Source: a virus
Virus record (IMG/VR): IMGVR_UViG_3300032236_000552
Coordinates: 35,865 to 99,864 of that record
Length of the DNA: 64,000 nucleotides
Reading direction: 5' to 3' (one strand)
The first letter of the stretch is position 1. Every line of letters begins with the position of its first letter. Shown here one piece after another: positions 49,890 through 58,630 of the stretch. A program made the translations under genes and the position numbers. Below the pieces are notes generated by a model that ran no database searches, was not told the DNA's origin, and was given only the letters and a program-made list of their open reading frames with translations.

Positions 49890-50325
49890 CTTGAAACTTT
49901 TTTATAACATTATTTTCCGCATTATTGCGGCATTCACTGCAAGCGCCCTTGGCGTTATCGGTGCTGGTGCTGTAGCGGGTATCTCAACTATTAAGGCTAT
50001 GAGCGTTGCAGGTATTACTGCCGTTGCTGCTGTTGTTGAGAAGTTGGCTCGTGGATTCATGGATGATGGCAAGTTGACTCTCGATGAGATTAACGCTGCC
50101 TTCTCTGCGATTGACACTCAGGCTAAGACTGCTGCTGACCTTCAGGTTGAAGCACGTCAGGCAGGAACAGACATCACTGTAGGTGCAGACGGAACTATCA
50201 AGGCCGCTGCTCCAGCAGCACCAGCAGATGCTCCAGCAGCAGATGCTCCTGCTCCAGTTGTTGCTGACGGTCCTGCTCCAGTTGCAGTTCCAGCAGAAGC
50301 CGCTACAAACCCAAACTACAACTAA
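49879..50325 (+). CDS. Holin candidate (148 aa)
   Basis: Start at 49879 (MKDNLKLF) with GGAG upstream. Two hydrophobic segments (about 10-25 and 28-55, IIFRIIAAFTASALGVIGAG and ISTIKAMSVAGITAVAAVV) are followed by an acidic, Ala/Pro-rich C-terminus of 70 residues. This fits a two-helix holin in a lysis module with the endolysin. A virion membrane protein is possible. Confidence 0.6.
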   Translation: MKDNLKLFYNIIFRIIAAFTASALGVIGAGAVAGISTIKAMSVAGITAVAAVVEKLARGFMDDGKLTLDEINAAFSAIDTQAKTAADLQVEARQAGTDITVGADGTIKAAAPAAPADAPAADAPAPVVADGPAPVAVPAEAATNPNYN

Positions 50326-50498
50326 TTACCAGTTGAATAAAACCCTGAGCCTTTGAACTGAAGGCCAAAGGGAGTATAGACTCGCTGAAGAGCGTAGCCA
50401 CACGTATCGCAGACATACTTAGGTTCTGCATCGTGGATGCTACGCTCTTTTTCGTAGTTAATGTCGCACTCAATGCAGGCGTACTCATAAATCGGCAT
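50322..50498 (-). CDS. FmdB-family zinc-ribbon protein
   Basis: 58 residues. MPIYEYACIECDINYE with CDTC further on and an FxxxGFY end match FmdB putative regulatory proteins. Start at 50498 (MPIYEY). On the opposite strand to its neighbours, with its stop overlapping the holin stop tail to tail. Confidence 0.7.
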   Translation of the reverse strand: MPIYEYACIECDINYEKERSIHDAEPKYVCDTCGYALQRVYTPFGLQFKGSGFYSTGN

Positions 50499-50958
50499 TG
50501 TCGTCTTCCGTTTCATCTAGTGGAATACCGTTAACGTATTTCCATCTCCAACTATTACTGTTCTCTGCGGTAATTCTTCTGTGGCAGTTAGCGCATCTAA
50601 CTTCGCCCTTTTTTAACTCTTCTATAATCCTATCAATAGCAATGGTGTCACGTATGGCATGGTTAATGCCAAATTCTTTACCTGTTACGTGGTCAAACTC
50701 TAAAACCAGCAGGTCTGTCTCACCACAGTCTACGCAGGGGTTTTGTGCGTAGAAATCAGCCAGTAATTTACGTATGGCAACTTTTCGGGTCTGCCTAGTG
50801 GTGTATATTTTGTCTTTACGTGGCAATAAGTTCTTTTCGTAATCATCACGTTGATAGATGCTTTGGCAAGGTCTGCAGTAAGGCTGCACCCCACTTGCTC
50901 GCTTTTTGTTGTATTCCGTTAGTGGCTTTGTTTCACCACACATATTGCACGTCTTCAT
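50485..50958 (-). CDS. HNH endonuclease with zinc ribbon
   Basis: 157 residues from the MKTCNMCGETKPL start (50958). A CxxC ribbon (CNMC, CRPC) is followed by CVDCGETDLLVLEFDHVTGK and CANCHRRITA, the HNH core with zinc ligands. Common in phages; it often behaves as a mobile homing endonuclease. Lies on the opposite strand within a + module, which supports insertion. Confidence 0.75.
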   Translation of the reverse strand: MKTCNMCGETKPLTEYNKKRASGVQPYCRPCQSIYQRDDYEKNLLPRKDKIYTTRQTRKVAIRKLLADFYAQNPCVDCGETDLLVLEFDHVTGKEFGINHAIRDTIAIDRIIEELKKGEVRCANCHRRITAENSNSWRWKYVNGIPLDETEDDNADL

Positions 50959-51128
50959 AGACAGCCTTTCACTCCGTATAGGTATCCCTATGCTTCTGCT
51001 CACAATACCGTGCTAAGGATGCAACCACAAATCGAGTGCCGCAAACCTCGCAGATGTATCTTTTGTCGTAGGCGTCTATGGTCTTATTATGCGCTTACAG
51101 TTACTGAAAAAGGGGGCAAAATTAGAGC

Positions 51129-51296
51129 ATGATTTCTCAACCACAATTTGGCTCACAAGCGATGTCTGCTAGTAAGCAGGCAACTCCTGAGTCTGACAAG
51201 TTTGATGGTCCAGGTGGAATCAACACTCCTGGTGGAGAGAACAAGTTTGCTGCTAATTCAAACGCTCCACTTCCAAAGCCAGGGTTCAGTTCATGA
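51129..51296 (+). CDS. Small Gly/Ser/Pro-rich protein (55 aa)
   Basis: Low complexity (FDGPGGINTPGGENKF); stop overlaps the next ATG. Similar in style to the 16.7-21 kb proteins. Confidence 0.55.
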   Translation: MISQPQFGSQAMSASKQATPESDKFDGPGGINTPGGENKFAANSNAPLPKPGFSS

Positions 51297-51496
51297 CAAC
51301 CGCAGTTAGCCAAAAAGAGTTAACTGCAGAAGACCGTTGTGACCGTTGCTCCGCTAGAGCGCTTGTTCGTGCAACTTTGACAAATGGTGAACTTTATTTT
51401 TGTGGTCATCACGCAAAAGAAACTGGGTACACACTTTTGATGAAGTCTGTGTCTGTGTATGACCCAGAAGGACTTCTTGATTATGCCGACCGATAG
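51293..51496 (+). CDS. Small zinc-type protein (67 aa)
   Basis: CDRC and CGHH give a metal site (FmdB/RPB-like ribbon). Acidic end. ATGA overlap upstream. Confidence 0.55.
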   Translation: MTTAVSQKELTAEDRCDRCSARALVRATLTNGELYFCGHHAKETGYTLLMKSVSVYDPEGLLDYADR

Positions 51497-51710
51497 AATG
51501 TCAACGCCTCCTACGGCGTTCTCATATCCGTTAACGTCAACGGCGTACTACTACCAAGGACGTCCCACACCTTTTGCTCCCGATTCTTTCTACCAAATAG
51601 GTCATGGCATGTTTGGTGGACCAAATGGAACTTATGGCAGTTATTCTTACGGACCTAATGTCCAACCAGTAGACATGAAAAACGACAGACAGAGGCAAAC
51701 AGGTGAGTAA
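51483..51710 (+). CDS. Tyr/Gly/Pro-rich small protein (75 aa)
   Basis: Start uncertain: 51483 (MPTDRM) or 51498 (MSTPPT). Rich in Tyr, Gly, Pro, Ser (YYYQGRPTPFAP...YGSYSYGP). Could be a surface or scaffold-like peptide; not recognised. Confidence 0.5.
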   Translation: MPTDRMSTPPTAFSYPLTSTAYYYQGRPTPFAPDSFYQIGHGMFGGPNGTYGSYSYGPNVQPVDMKNDRQRQTGE

Positions 51711-52041
51711 TCTTAATTCAGCACAGTTCGACCGAGCATTCGACATTGAAGCACAGCAGACTCGTAAGAAGATGCGTCGTGGTCTTGAGGGCGCTTATGC
51801 AGGAATCGGAAGTAACTACGCTAATTACCCATACATGATTGGCGCTATGGGAACTGGTGGAGATATGACTGCTCACCATGAACAGGGAGAACTTTCTGAG
51901 AACATGGGAGAGACTGCAGAAGACCATGTCAATGAATCAATGGGTGCTGCAACTAATGGTGTTGTAGATACACAAGCAGCGGCTCCAACATCTGATGGTG
52001 GCGGCATTGGTGGAACTATGACTTCAGCGGTGGCAATGTGA
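51703..52041 (+). CDS. Unknown protein (112 aa)
   Basis: GTG start. The first half is charged and helical (FDRAFDIEAQQTRKKMRRGLEG), the second Gly/Thr/Ala-rich. Its stop overlaps the next start. Confidence 0.55.
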   Translation: MSNLNSAQFDRAFDIEAQQTRKKMRRGLEGAYAGIGSNYANYPYMIGAMGTGGDMTAHHEQGELSENMGETAEDHVNESMGAATNGVVDTQAAAPTSDGGGIGGTMTSAVAM

Positions 52042-52259
52042 TGGGAAAGCAACTAAACCGTAAAGTTCTAAAGGTAAACAATCGCAGAAGTGTTAAACAA
52101 GAGTTTACTTTTAATAACAACCTTGGTTACAAATCAAAAGCAGACCCAAGCATCGTTACCTGGGCAAGTCCTGGTAAAGGTATGAATGGTGAGTCTGTGA
52201 ACTCTTCTGGAGACGTTGGTTCACGACAAATTGCGAATAGGAACTGGCGCCCAATCTAA
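52041..52259 (+). CDS. Small basic protein (72 aa)
   Basis: Basic N-terminus, polar end RQIANRNWRPI. ATG at 52041 or GTG at 52038. Not recognised. Confidence 0.5.
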   Translation: MGKQLNRKVLKVNNRRSVKQEFTFNNNLGYKSKADPSIVTWASPGKGMNGESVNSSGDVGSRQIANRNWRPI

Positions 52260-52310
52260 ATTGGTACACTGCACTCGTTGAGGGGGCAATAAGCATTCCG
52301 AGGGGAATAC

Positions 52311-54755
52311 TTGACCAGACTACGTTTATACGTAGCACAATTCGTATTACTAGTTAGCGCTCTATATCCGCTATTACTTGCATCACCAGCACACGCTGAT
52401 ACCTACACATTAGACCAGTACAACGCACAGGTTGCTGCTGCTACTGATGCGGTTCAGGCTGCTCAAACAGCGCTTGACTCTGCCAATGCAACTCTTTCTG
52501 CAGACATCACCGCAAAGGCTATTGCTGACCAAGCAGTGGTAGATGGCGCTACCGTAGTAGCACAAGCGCAGGCTGCTTATGACAACAGTTCTATCCCAGT
52601 AGTCTCACAAAATGGTTCTGGTATTCACGTAGATATTTACAACAATACTTACCATACTTTTTCCCCTAACCCATCAACCCTGTGTCGTTCAGACACGTTT
52701 TCTCAGATTGCTGCTAACTGGGGCAATGGTTCCGTTGCTGGGTGTAATAGTGACCGTGTGACCATCCATTACACAGGAACACTTACTGTTCCAACAACAG
52801 GCTCTTATAGGTTCATGAACATAGCCGATGATGGTTTTTATATGACTTTTAATGGTCAGTTGCTTATTAACGATTGGCGTGACAAAGGCTGTGGAGGTTC
52901 TTGGAGCCAGTACGTCACCCTAACTGCAGGAACCCCGTACCCATTTGATGCTTGGTATTACGAAAATGGTGGAGGCGCTTGTTCTACGCTCTACTATGCA
53001 ACACAAGGCACTAACCAGAACGTAGTTCCAGCATCGTGGTTTGGAACAGCAACAACCGCTTACGCTAAAGATGATTCGCTTCTTCCCGCAATTCAAGCAG
53101 CCCAAACCGATGAGACGAACCGTCAAACAGTAGCCGCTCAACTTGCAAACCAGGTGACTGCAGACCAAGCAGCGGTCGATGCTGCTCAAACATCCCTAGA
53201 TGCAGCAAAAGCAGCCCTTGCTGCTATTCCTCCTATGGAGATAGACCCACCCACAAACCTTGTTGCAACGGTAGATAGTGGAAGCGTAACGTTGAGTTGG
53301 AATGCACCTGCTGCAAATCTTATTCCAGAACGGTATGCAGTAATGTGGACTGTTCCTGGTGCTAATGGTTGGGGAGTAGCCTCTACCACAACTTCAATTA
53401 CTTTAGATAAACAACTATTTTCTTCGACAGGTGGTTGGAATCAGGATTACACATTTACGATTCGTTCTGACCACGATACTGCTCGTCTGTATTCTCAATA
53501 CTCAAATCCTGTGACTGTTCATCTGAATGACCCAAATCCACCAGTTGTCGTAGTGATTCCTCCATCGCCATCCGAGACTCCAACATCCACGGTTGAGAGT
53601 CATACCGTTGTTGACGTTCCCACTCCTTCACCTTCCGAGTCTCCGTCTCAAGAAACCACAACACCGCCAGTCCAAGACACAACAACGGTGCAAACACCAA
53701 TACCGTCACCAAGTCCATCACCTACACCAACACCTTCACCAGAGCCGTCAACAGAACCACAACCACAATCGCCGCCTCAAACAGACACATCAACAGCGAC
53801 AACGCCTTCAGAACCACTTAATCCTCCGTCTGATTCTCAAACAGTGACGGTTGATACCACGACTGCTGTTGTTGTGGATACATCGACTGTAACTGTCCAG
53901 CCTCCATCACCTCAACCTTTGCCTCAGCCTGAGCCAGTGACTCCTGTTGTGGCACCCGTAGTTCGTCCAGAGCCTTCTCCAAAGCCCGCTCCAGCGGAAA
54001 CACCCAGTCCTCAACCCGACCCTTCTCCGACACCTGAACCCTCTGCAAGTGCTTCACCTGCGCCAACACCGACGCCAACTGATACCGCATCTCCTAAACC
54101 CGACCCTTCTGCATCGCCCACAGCAAAGCCAACACCAGAACCAAGCCCGACACCACAACCGACCCCATCACCCACGCCAAGCGCTTCAGCCCAACCCGAA
54201 GTGACTCCTTCACCACAGCCCACCCAACCATCGCCAACCCCAGCGCCAACAGCACCAGCACCTGCTCCCGCATCTGCAAACCTCATTCCTGATAATCCTA
54301 ATTCCTTGTCTGACACTACACCAAAAGTTGCCCCTGCAGAAGTTCTAGTCGCTCACGTTCAGGTAGATAAGCCTGGAGTAGAAAACGGCGGAATTGAGTT
54401 CTTTGGAACAAAGAGCGCCCCACAAGTTGTAGGAGAAGATGGAAAGTTAACTCCTCCTGCTCCACCTCCAGGTTCTGGACTACCCATTCCTCCAGAGGCA
54501 ATCACAGTTGCGTCTACCTTTATCGGACAACCAGGTGGAACTACCTTCAACGCACCAGACGTAGCCGTGCCTGTTATCGAAACCCCAGTTACAGGCGCTA
54601 TTGCAGCAGTACCTGGAGTGCAAGCACTAAACCACGCATTCGTCGCTATGGCGAATATCGGAAACGACATGTCTCCTGTTACAAGAAAGAAAGCAAAGAA
54701 AATCTTGGTAGTGACAACCGTCATTGCCGCCGTTCGTAGAAAGTTTGGTAACTAA
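52311..54755 (+). CDS. Secreted PA14/FN3 protein with Pro-rich region
   Basis: 814 residues, TTG start with AGGGG upstream. Signal peptide (FVLLVSALYPLLLASPAHA) then a coiled coil, a PA14-type domain (about 100-240, FMNIADDGFYMTFNGQLLI), a second coiled coil, an FN3 domain (about 315-400, NLVATVDSGSVTLSWNAP), a long Pro/Ser/Thr/Glu region (PSPSPTP, about 410-650), and a C-terminal region ending in basic residues that may anchor in the membrane. PA14 binds carbohydrate. It is probably a surface or virion protein for host contact; exported by the host. Confidence 0.75.
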   Translation: MTRLRLYVAQFVLLVSALYPLLLASPAHADTYTLDQYNAQVAAATDAVQAAQTALDSANATLSADITAKAIADQAVVDGATVVAQAQAAYDNSSIPVVSQNGSGIHVDIYNNTYHTFSPNPSTLCRSDTFSQIAANWGNGSVAGCNSDRVTIHYTGTLTVPTTGSYRFMNIADDGFYMTFNGQLLINDWRDKGCGGSWSQYVTLTAGTPYPFDAWYYENGGGACSTLYYATQGTNQNVVPASWFGTATTAYAKDDSLLPAIQAAQTDETNRQTVAAQLANQVTADQAAVDAAQTSLDAAKAALAAIPPMEIDPPTNLVATVDSGSVTLSWNAPAANLIPERYAVMWTVPGANGWGVASTTTSITLDKQLFSSTGGWNQDYTFTIRSDHDTARLYSQYSNPVTVHLNDPNPPVVVVIPPSPSETPTSTVESHTVVDVPTPSPSESPSQETTTPPVQDTTTVQTPIPSPSPSPTPTPSPEPSTEPQPQSPPQTDTSTATTPSEPLNPPSDSQTVTVDTTTAVVVDTSTVTVQPPSPQPLPQPEPVTPVVAPVVRPEPSPKPAPAETPSPQPDPSPTPEPSASASPAPTPTPTDTASPKPDPSASPTAKPTPEPSPTPQPTPSPTPSASAQPEVTPSPQPTQPSPTPAPTAPAPAPASANLIPDNPNSLSDTTPKVAPAEVLVAHVQVDKPGVENGGIEFFGTKSAPQVVGEDGKLTPPAPPPGSGLPIPPEAITVASTFIGQPGGTTFNAPDVAVPVIETPVTGAIAAVPGVQALNHAFVAMANIGNDMSPVTRKKAKKILVVTTVIAAVRRKFGN

Positions 54756-54934
54756 TGAAGCAATTCTTCAAGGATGTCTCTAAAGACTTCTTCAGCGAAA
54801 TCTGGACCTTTGTAGGTCTATTCTCAGCATGGCTCGTCCTTACGGGAAGCGCCAAGACAGTCATTGGTAAAGTAACTCTTGCGTCATTTATCGTGTGGAT
54901 TCTTACGCTTAGACTGCGTAATCCAAAAGAATAA
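54755..54934 (+). CDS. Small membrane protein (59 aa), holin-like
   Basis: Two hydrophobic segments (WTFVGLFSAWLVLTG and VTLASFIVWILTL) with a basic end. Starts in the stop of the PA14 gene. May be a second holin or membrane anchor. Confidence 0.5.
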   Translation: MKQFFKDVSKDFFSEIWTFVGLFSAWLVLTGSAKTVIGKVTLASFIVWILTLRLRNPKE

Positions 54935-54969
54935 AGAACAATTAGTTACTCACTTTAGGAGACGAATCT

Positions 54970-55326
54970 GTGACAACCTTCTTTACCACGCTGGGTATTG
55001 TTACTGGCGCCCTCATCAGCCTTGGCATCATTCTTCGACCAGTTCTAAAGAAGATAAAGCGTTGGGGCACATGGATGGAACGCTTCATGCGGGATTGGGA
55101 AGGCGAAGAAGCCGAACCTGGTCGTGACCGTGTCCCAGGGGTCATGGAACGCCTTAACAAGTTAGATGGAGAACTGACAAATAACGGCGGTTCTACCGTC
55201 AAGGACAAGGTCGATAAACTATATAAGAACCAGTCAGTTCTTATGGAGGCCTTTGTAGAAATGGGTGAACGCCTAATTTCTATTGAAAATTGTTTAACGA
55301 ATACCCCTTCAGAAGAAGAAAACTAG
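54970..55326 (+). CDS. Membrane protein with coiled coil (118 aa)
   Basis: GTG start with TAGGAGA upstream. One N-terminal membrane helix (TTFFTTLGIVTGALISLGII), a basic stretch, then a coil with LNKLDGELTNNGGSTVKDKVDKL. Similar proteins in actinophages sit near lysis genes (DUF2746-type); a holin partner is possible. Confidence 0.6.
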   Translation: MTTFFTTLGIVTGALISLGIILRPVLKKIKRWGTWMERFMRDWEGEEAEPGRDRVPGVMERLNKLDGELTNNGGSTVKDKVDKLYKNQSVLMEAFVEMGERLISIENCLTNTPSEEEN

Positions 55327-55340
55327 GAGACGATTAGCAC

Positions 55341-56075
55341 ATGAGTATGATGAATTCGTCTCCAGCCAACCATGGAAGTTCTACATGGAACCCTGTTGAG
55401 GCCCTTACTCGTAAGTTAAGCGAGAAGGTGCAAAAGAAGGCAGCAGAAAATCAAGGCGGTATGCAAAAAGCACAGTCTCTTGACCACGCTACACAGATGC
55501 AAGCAAACCAACATGACCATGACCTAAAGATGCTCGTAGCAGGTCACGTCCTTGGTAAGGACGCTGCAGAACAAGCGCATGGTCATACTATGAAATTAGA
55601 AACATTACGTGGCAAGAATGCAGTTAGCCTTTCTCAAACAGAAGCAGAAGGCCGACTTAAAGAACAAGTTGCTGGACAACGTCACGAAAAGCGTATGGCT
55701 GTTCTTAACCATAACAACACCATGGAACAGGCTGCACAAAGCCATCACCTTGCAACAGGTTGGTTGGGAAGCACACTTCGTCATGCAGAAGGTGGCTCTC
55801 CTATCTCTGTAAGCCACAACGGTATCTCAGCAAGTTTTGTTAAGAAGACCCCGAAGCAAAAAGCAGAGGCTCCAGCACAAGAAGCACCTGCTCAAGAAGC
55901 GCCAGCAGAAGAACAAAAGCCAGCACCAAAGTTTGTTGGTCAAGATAAGAGCGGTCGCTTTGTAAGTTCTAGCGTCCCTACTAAGGGACCTAATGCTGGA
56001 AAAGCACCTAGCCTTCCTAAGTCATCTGCTGGAACAGGAACGACCCCTAAGAAACCACGCACACCAAAGGCATAA
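55341..56075 (+). CDS. Coiled-coil protein with disordered tail (244 aa)
   Basis: Residues 20-140 are helical and His/Gln-rich (LDHATQMQANQHDHDLKMLVAGHVLG). The last 80 are Ala/Pro/Lys-rich with QEAPAQEAPAEEQ. Likely a virion or assembly protein; not recognised. Confidence 0.55.
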   Translation: MSMMNSSPANHGSSTWNPVEALTRKLSEKVQKKAAENQGGMQKAQSLDHATQMQANQHDHDLKMLVAGHVLGKDAAEQAHGHTMKLETLRGKNAVSLSQTEAEGRLKEQVAGQRHEKRMAVLNHNNTMEQAAQSHHLATGWLGSTLRHAEGGSPISVSHNGISASFVKKTPKQKAEAPAQEAPAQEAPAEEQKPAPKFVGQDKSGRFVSSSVPTKGPNAGKAPSLPKSSAGTGTTPKKPRTPKA

Positions 56076-56078
56076 TAC

Positions 56079-56381
56079 ATGGAAACAAAATGCGCTAACT
56101 GCACAGAAGACGCTCACTACGTCTACCAGATTGCTGAAAACACAAAGATTCTTTATTGCACAAAGCACCTTCCAAAATTCTTACAGAATGCTAAGAAGGC
56201 TGGACTTCTACAAACAACCGACTCCTTCGTTCAAGCAGTAAACGACGTTAAAGAGAAAATCAATGCGCCTGTTACTCCTGAACCAACTGTTGCACCTACT
56301 TCGGAACCAGACCCAACACCTGAACCTGAAGCAGAGACTGCACCAGTGAAGAAAGCGGCTGTTAAAAAGACGGCAAAATAA
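56079..56381 (+). CDS. Unknown protein with basic tail (100 aa)
   Basis: CANC near the start and CTKH suggest zinc; then a helical part; then Thr/Pro/Glu and KKAAVKKTAK. Its stop overlaps the next ATG. Confidence 0.55.
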   Translation: METKCANCTEDAHYVYQIAENTKILYCTKHLPKFLQNAKKAGLLQTTDSFVQAVNDVKEKINAPVTPEPTVAPTSEPDPTPEPEAETAPVKKAAVKKTAK

Positions 56382-56623
56382 TGCCTATCGTTCGTAAGTT
56401 CGCAATCCAAGGTCATGCTGTACCATCTACAGTGCACAGCCCAAGAGGTCCGTTTCCCCCTGAAGTTCTAGCCCAACCTCAGATGGAAATAGAGGAACAC
56501 CATTCCGACTCCTTACACGTAGGACTAGACGATATACGCTTCTTCAAGTGCAGGGCTTGCGAAGAAGTACTTCTTGAGACTGAACTAGACAATCATGATT
56601 GTGAGGAAATAAATGGCTACTAA
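56381..56623 (+). CDS. Unknown protein with zinc site (80 aa)
   Basis: His-rich (EIEEHHSDSLH) with CRACEEV and a late His-Asp-Cys (NHDCEE), a likely zinc finger. Overlaps the next gene by 11 bp. Confidence 0.5.
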   Translation: MPIVRKFAIQGHAVPSTVHSPRGPFPPEVLAQPQMEIEEHHSDSLHVGLDDIRFFKCRACEEVLLETELDNHDCEEINGY

Positions 56624-57257
56624 CCAAGATGGTCACCTTCTCGATTCAAAGGGAAACGTGGCAGTAGATTTTGTGTGGGGTAACTTCCCACTACAACCAA
56701 ACGACGTTCGTCGTGACAATGGTGGAACCAACCTTGACTACACCCTTGACTCACACAACATCGCAGAAAGCGCATACAACGGCTACCCACAGTACACACC
56801 AAATGACGACGGTGCCTTTACTGCTGGCGTTGCTTACGTTGTAGTTCCAAATGTTTTGGGTCAACTTACAGCAGACGCTGTAGACACACTCACCGACTCA
56901 GAATTCACCATTACAACTGCAGGTGCTGCTACAAACTCACCTAAGACAGTTACCGCTGTATCACGTGCTTCAGGCGGCGTAGCAGTTCTTACCGCTTCAG
57001 GCGCTGGCGCAGCATACGCAATTGGAACTAAGGTTACAATCGCTTCTGTTGATGCAACTGTAAACGGTACTTGGACAGTTGTTGACAACGCAACAAACTC
57101 AATTTCTGTTGCTACAACAACCACCACTGCACTCTCACTAACAGGCCTTTCAGGAACTGTTGTTGGTGTAACTGGAACAATCAAGTCCCAGTCAATTTCA
57201 GCAGGTGCTGGAAACATTGCAGTAGGTGCAGCAATCACAATTACTCCTTGGGCATAA
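56613..57257 (+). CDS. Structural-type protein with PASTA-like and Ig-like segments
   Basis: 214 residues. VVPNVLGQLTADAVDTLTDSEF resembles a PASTA repeat (VPNVxGxxxxxAxxxL), and the rest is Thr/Ala/Gly-rich beta, like Ig-type decoration domains. GAGGAAATAA gives the ribosome site. Probably on the virion surface. Confidence 0.55.
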   Translation: MATNQDGHLLDSKGNVAVDFVWGNFPLQPNDVRRDNGGTNLDYTLDSHNIAESAYNGYPQYTPNDDGAFTAGVAYVVVPNVLGQLTADAVDTLTDSEFTITTAGAATNSPKTVTAVSRASGGVAVLTASGAGAAYAIGTKVTIASVDATVNGTWTVVDNATNSISVATTTTTALSLTGLSGTVVGVTGTIKSQSISAGAGNIAVGAAITITPWA

Positions 57258-57272
57258 CCCAAAGGTAACTGA

Positions 57273-58073
57273 ATGACTCGTGCGGGCGGTGGTGCTTCCT
57301 TCGGTAAGAAGGTTGCGCTGCCGTCTTCACAAGAACTACAGCAGTCTCTAGGTGCTGGCAAAGTTTATGGCTTTACACAAGCCCAAACTAGAGGAATGTA
57401 TCAAGCCACAGGGTTCTCTAACCCATTTGAGTCTCTCCCTACCGCTTCTTCTAAGGGCGCTTTCTTTGAGACTATTTCACTTTTAGGTTCGCAAGATACG
57501 ATGGATTATTACAATCCACAATCGTATAACCAAGTTGCAAAGCGTAACCAAGCAGGACAAGCCCTCGGTCCAGGTATCGACCAAGATGTTTATTACATTG
57601 ACAGAGACGGTAACTTTGTAGACCGCTCTTCATACCGTCAGTCATACGATGTAGATGATGACACTGGCGAACTTGTTGTTCCAGGTATTGCAGGACCTCA
57701 AGGTGAAGAAGGCGACGCTCCAGCGCCAATCACTATGGTTCCAACCTCTACTACTAATCCAGGGCGTCCACGTACCGTTGCTGCTGGTTACGACGGTACT
57801 CGACAGGTAATCACCGTCGTATTCCGTGATGGTACTTTTTACAACTATTACGAAGTCTCGGCATCTGAGTGGCAAGCATTTAAGTCCCGTGTATCTAAGG
57901 GTAAGTACATTTACCAAGAACTTGACTATCACCCACGTGGACCTGCGAATACTAGTAGCATTCCCGCTGGCGTTCGTGAGTCCTTGTACAGGCTCTCACG
58001 TGCAGTACAGGTTCAACGCCAAGGTAAGCAAAAAGCGACTAAGAAGAGTTCCACTAAACCTAAAAAGAGGTAG
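57273..58073 (+). CDS. KTSC-domain protein with collagen-like stretch
   Basis: 266 residues. Residues about 175-235 (GYDGTRQVITVVFRDGTFYNYYEVSASEWQ) match the KTSC domain pattern. Before it lies a short GxY run (GIAGPQGEEG). The C-terminus is very basic (KKSSTKPKKR). Probably a virion component; not further recognised. Confidence 0.55.
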   Translation: MTRAGGGASFGKKVALPSSQELQQSLGAGKVYGFTQAQTRGMYQATGFSNPFESLPTASSKGAFFETISLLGSQDTMDYYNPQSYNQVAKRNQAGQALGPGIDQDVYYIDRDGNFVDRSSYRQSYDVDDDTGELVVPGIAGPQGEEGDAPAPITMVPTSTTNPGRPRTVAAGYDGTRQVITVVFRDGTFYNYYEVSASEWQAFKSRVSKGKYIYQELDYHPRGPANTSSIPAGVRESLYRLSRAVQVQRQGKQKATKKSSTKPKKR

Positions 58074-58075
58074 AC

Positions 58076-58474
58076 GTGCCAAAGGTACACAACATCGGCC
58101 CAGCATTCGTACAAGTAACCAAGTTCCCTTATGAGTGGAATAAGAAGGTTGTTGTCCGTGGTTGGACTCAAGAAATCGAAGAACCTTTTAGAACCTCCAA
58201 GCCTTTTATAGTACGCTTACCTAAGTACAAGGCACTAGTCTTAGGTTTTTGGACAGGTAATAAAACTGAAGAAGAAGCATTAAATGGCGCACTAGAAACA
58301 CGGGAAGTGACATACGATGATTTTACGGAAGAAGCAGGATGGACAGCCCCAGACGAAAGTGGAGAAGAGAGTCTCGAAAATCTCTACTCCAGACTTGATA
58401 ATGTGGATGGAGCAGTCGATGTACACGATTGGCAAACATATTACCGCTTGGCAAAGGAATCAGAGCGAAACTGA
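58076..58474 (+). CDS. Unknown protein (132 aa)
   Basis: GTG start two bases after the upstream stop. Beta-rich N-terminal half (VQVTKFPYEWNKKVVVRGW), acidic C-terminal half. Not recognised. Overlapped in another frame by 58401-58544. Confidence 0.55.
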   Translation: MPKVHNIGPAFVQVTKFPYEWNKKVVVRGWTQEIEEPFRTSKPFIVRLPKYKALVLGFWTGNKTEEEALNGALETREVTYDDFTEEAGWTAPDESGEESLENLYSRLDNVDGAVDVHDWQTYYRLAKESERN

Positions 58475-58544
58475 CTTGGACGAAGTTTTACTTGGTTCTG
58501 AGGTTTTTTACGCAATTGCTAAAGAACTCAAGCGACGTGCCTAA
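58401..58544 (+). CDS. Overlapping small protein (47 aa)
   Basis: Starts inside the previous gene in another frame (MWMEQSMYTIG) and continues 70 bp beyond it. Helical, basic end (KELKRRA). The 74-bp overlap is long for this genome, but the downstream part is otherwise non-coding. Confidence 0.4.
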   Translation: MWMEQSMYTIGKHITAWQRNQSETDLDEVLLGSEVFYAIAKELKRRA

Positions 58545-58589
58545 GTTGTGGTACGCTTCTCTTGCTTTACCTCTCTCTAGGTCTGGCGA

Positions 58590-58611
58590 AGACCCACTGC
58601 AAAGTGGGTCT
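58590..58611 (+). terminator. Hairpin before terminase
   Basis: AGACCCACT and AGTGGGTCT pair (9 bp) around a GCAA tetraloop. Short A/T-rich DNA follows. May separate terminase expression from upstream genes. Confidence 0.6.
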
Positions 58612-58630
58612 AGTCATTTAACGAGGACTC

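Noticed and set aside
50969-51085. Zinc-finger-like minus-strand peptide (YICEVCGTRF...CEQKH)
   Set aside because: Looks like a C2H2-type finger, but the frame has no ATG, GTG or TTG start before an upstream stop. It may be a remnant, not a supported gene.
54011-54316. 101-aa minus-strand Gly/Val-rich ORF
   Set aside because: Antisense shadow of the Pro-rich region of the PA14 gene.
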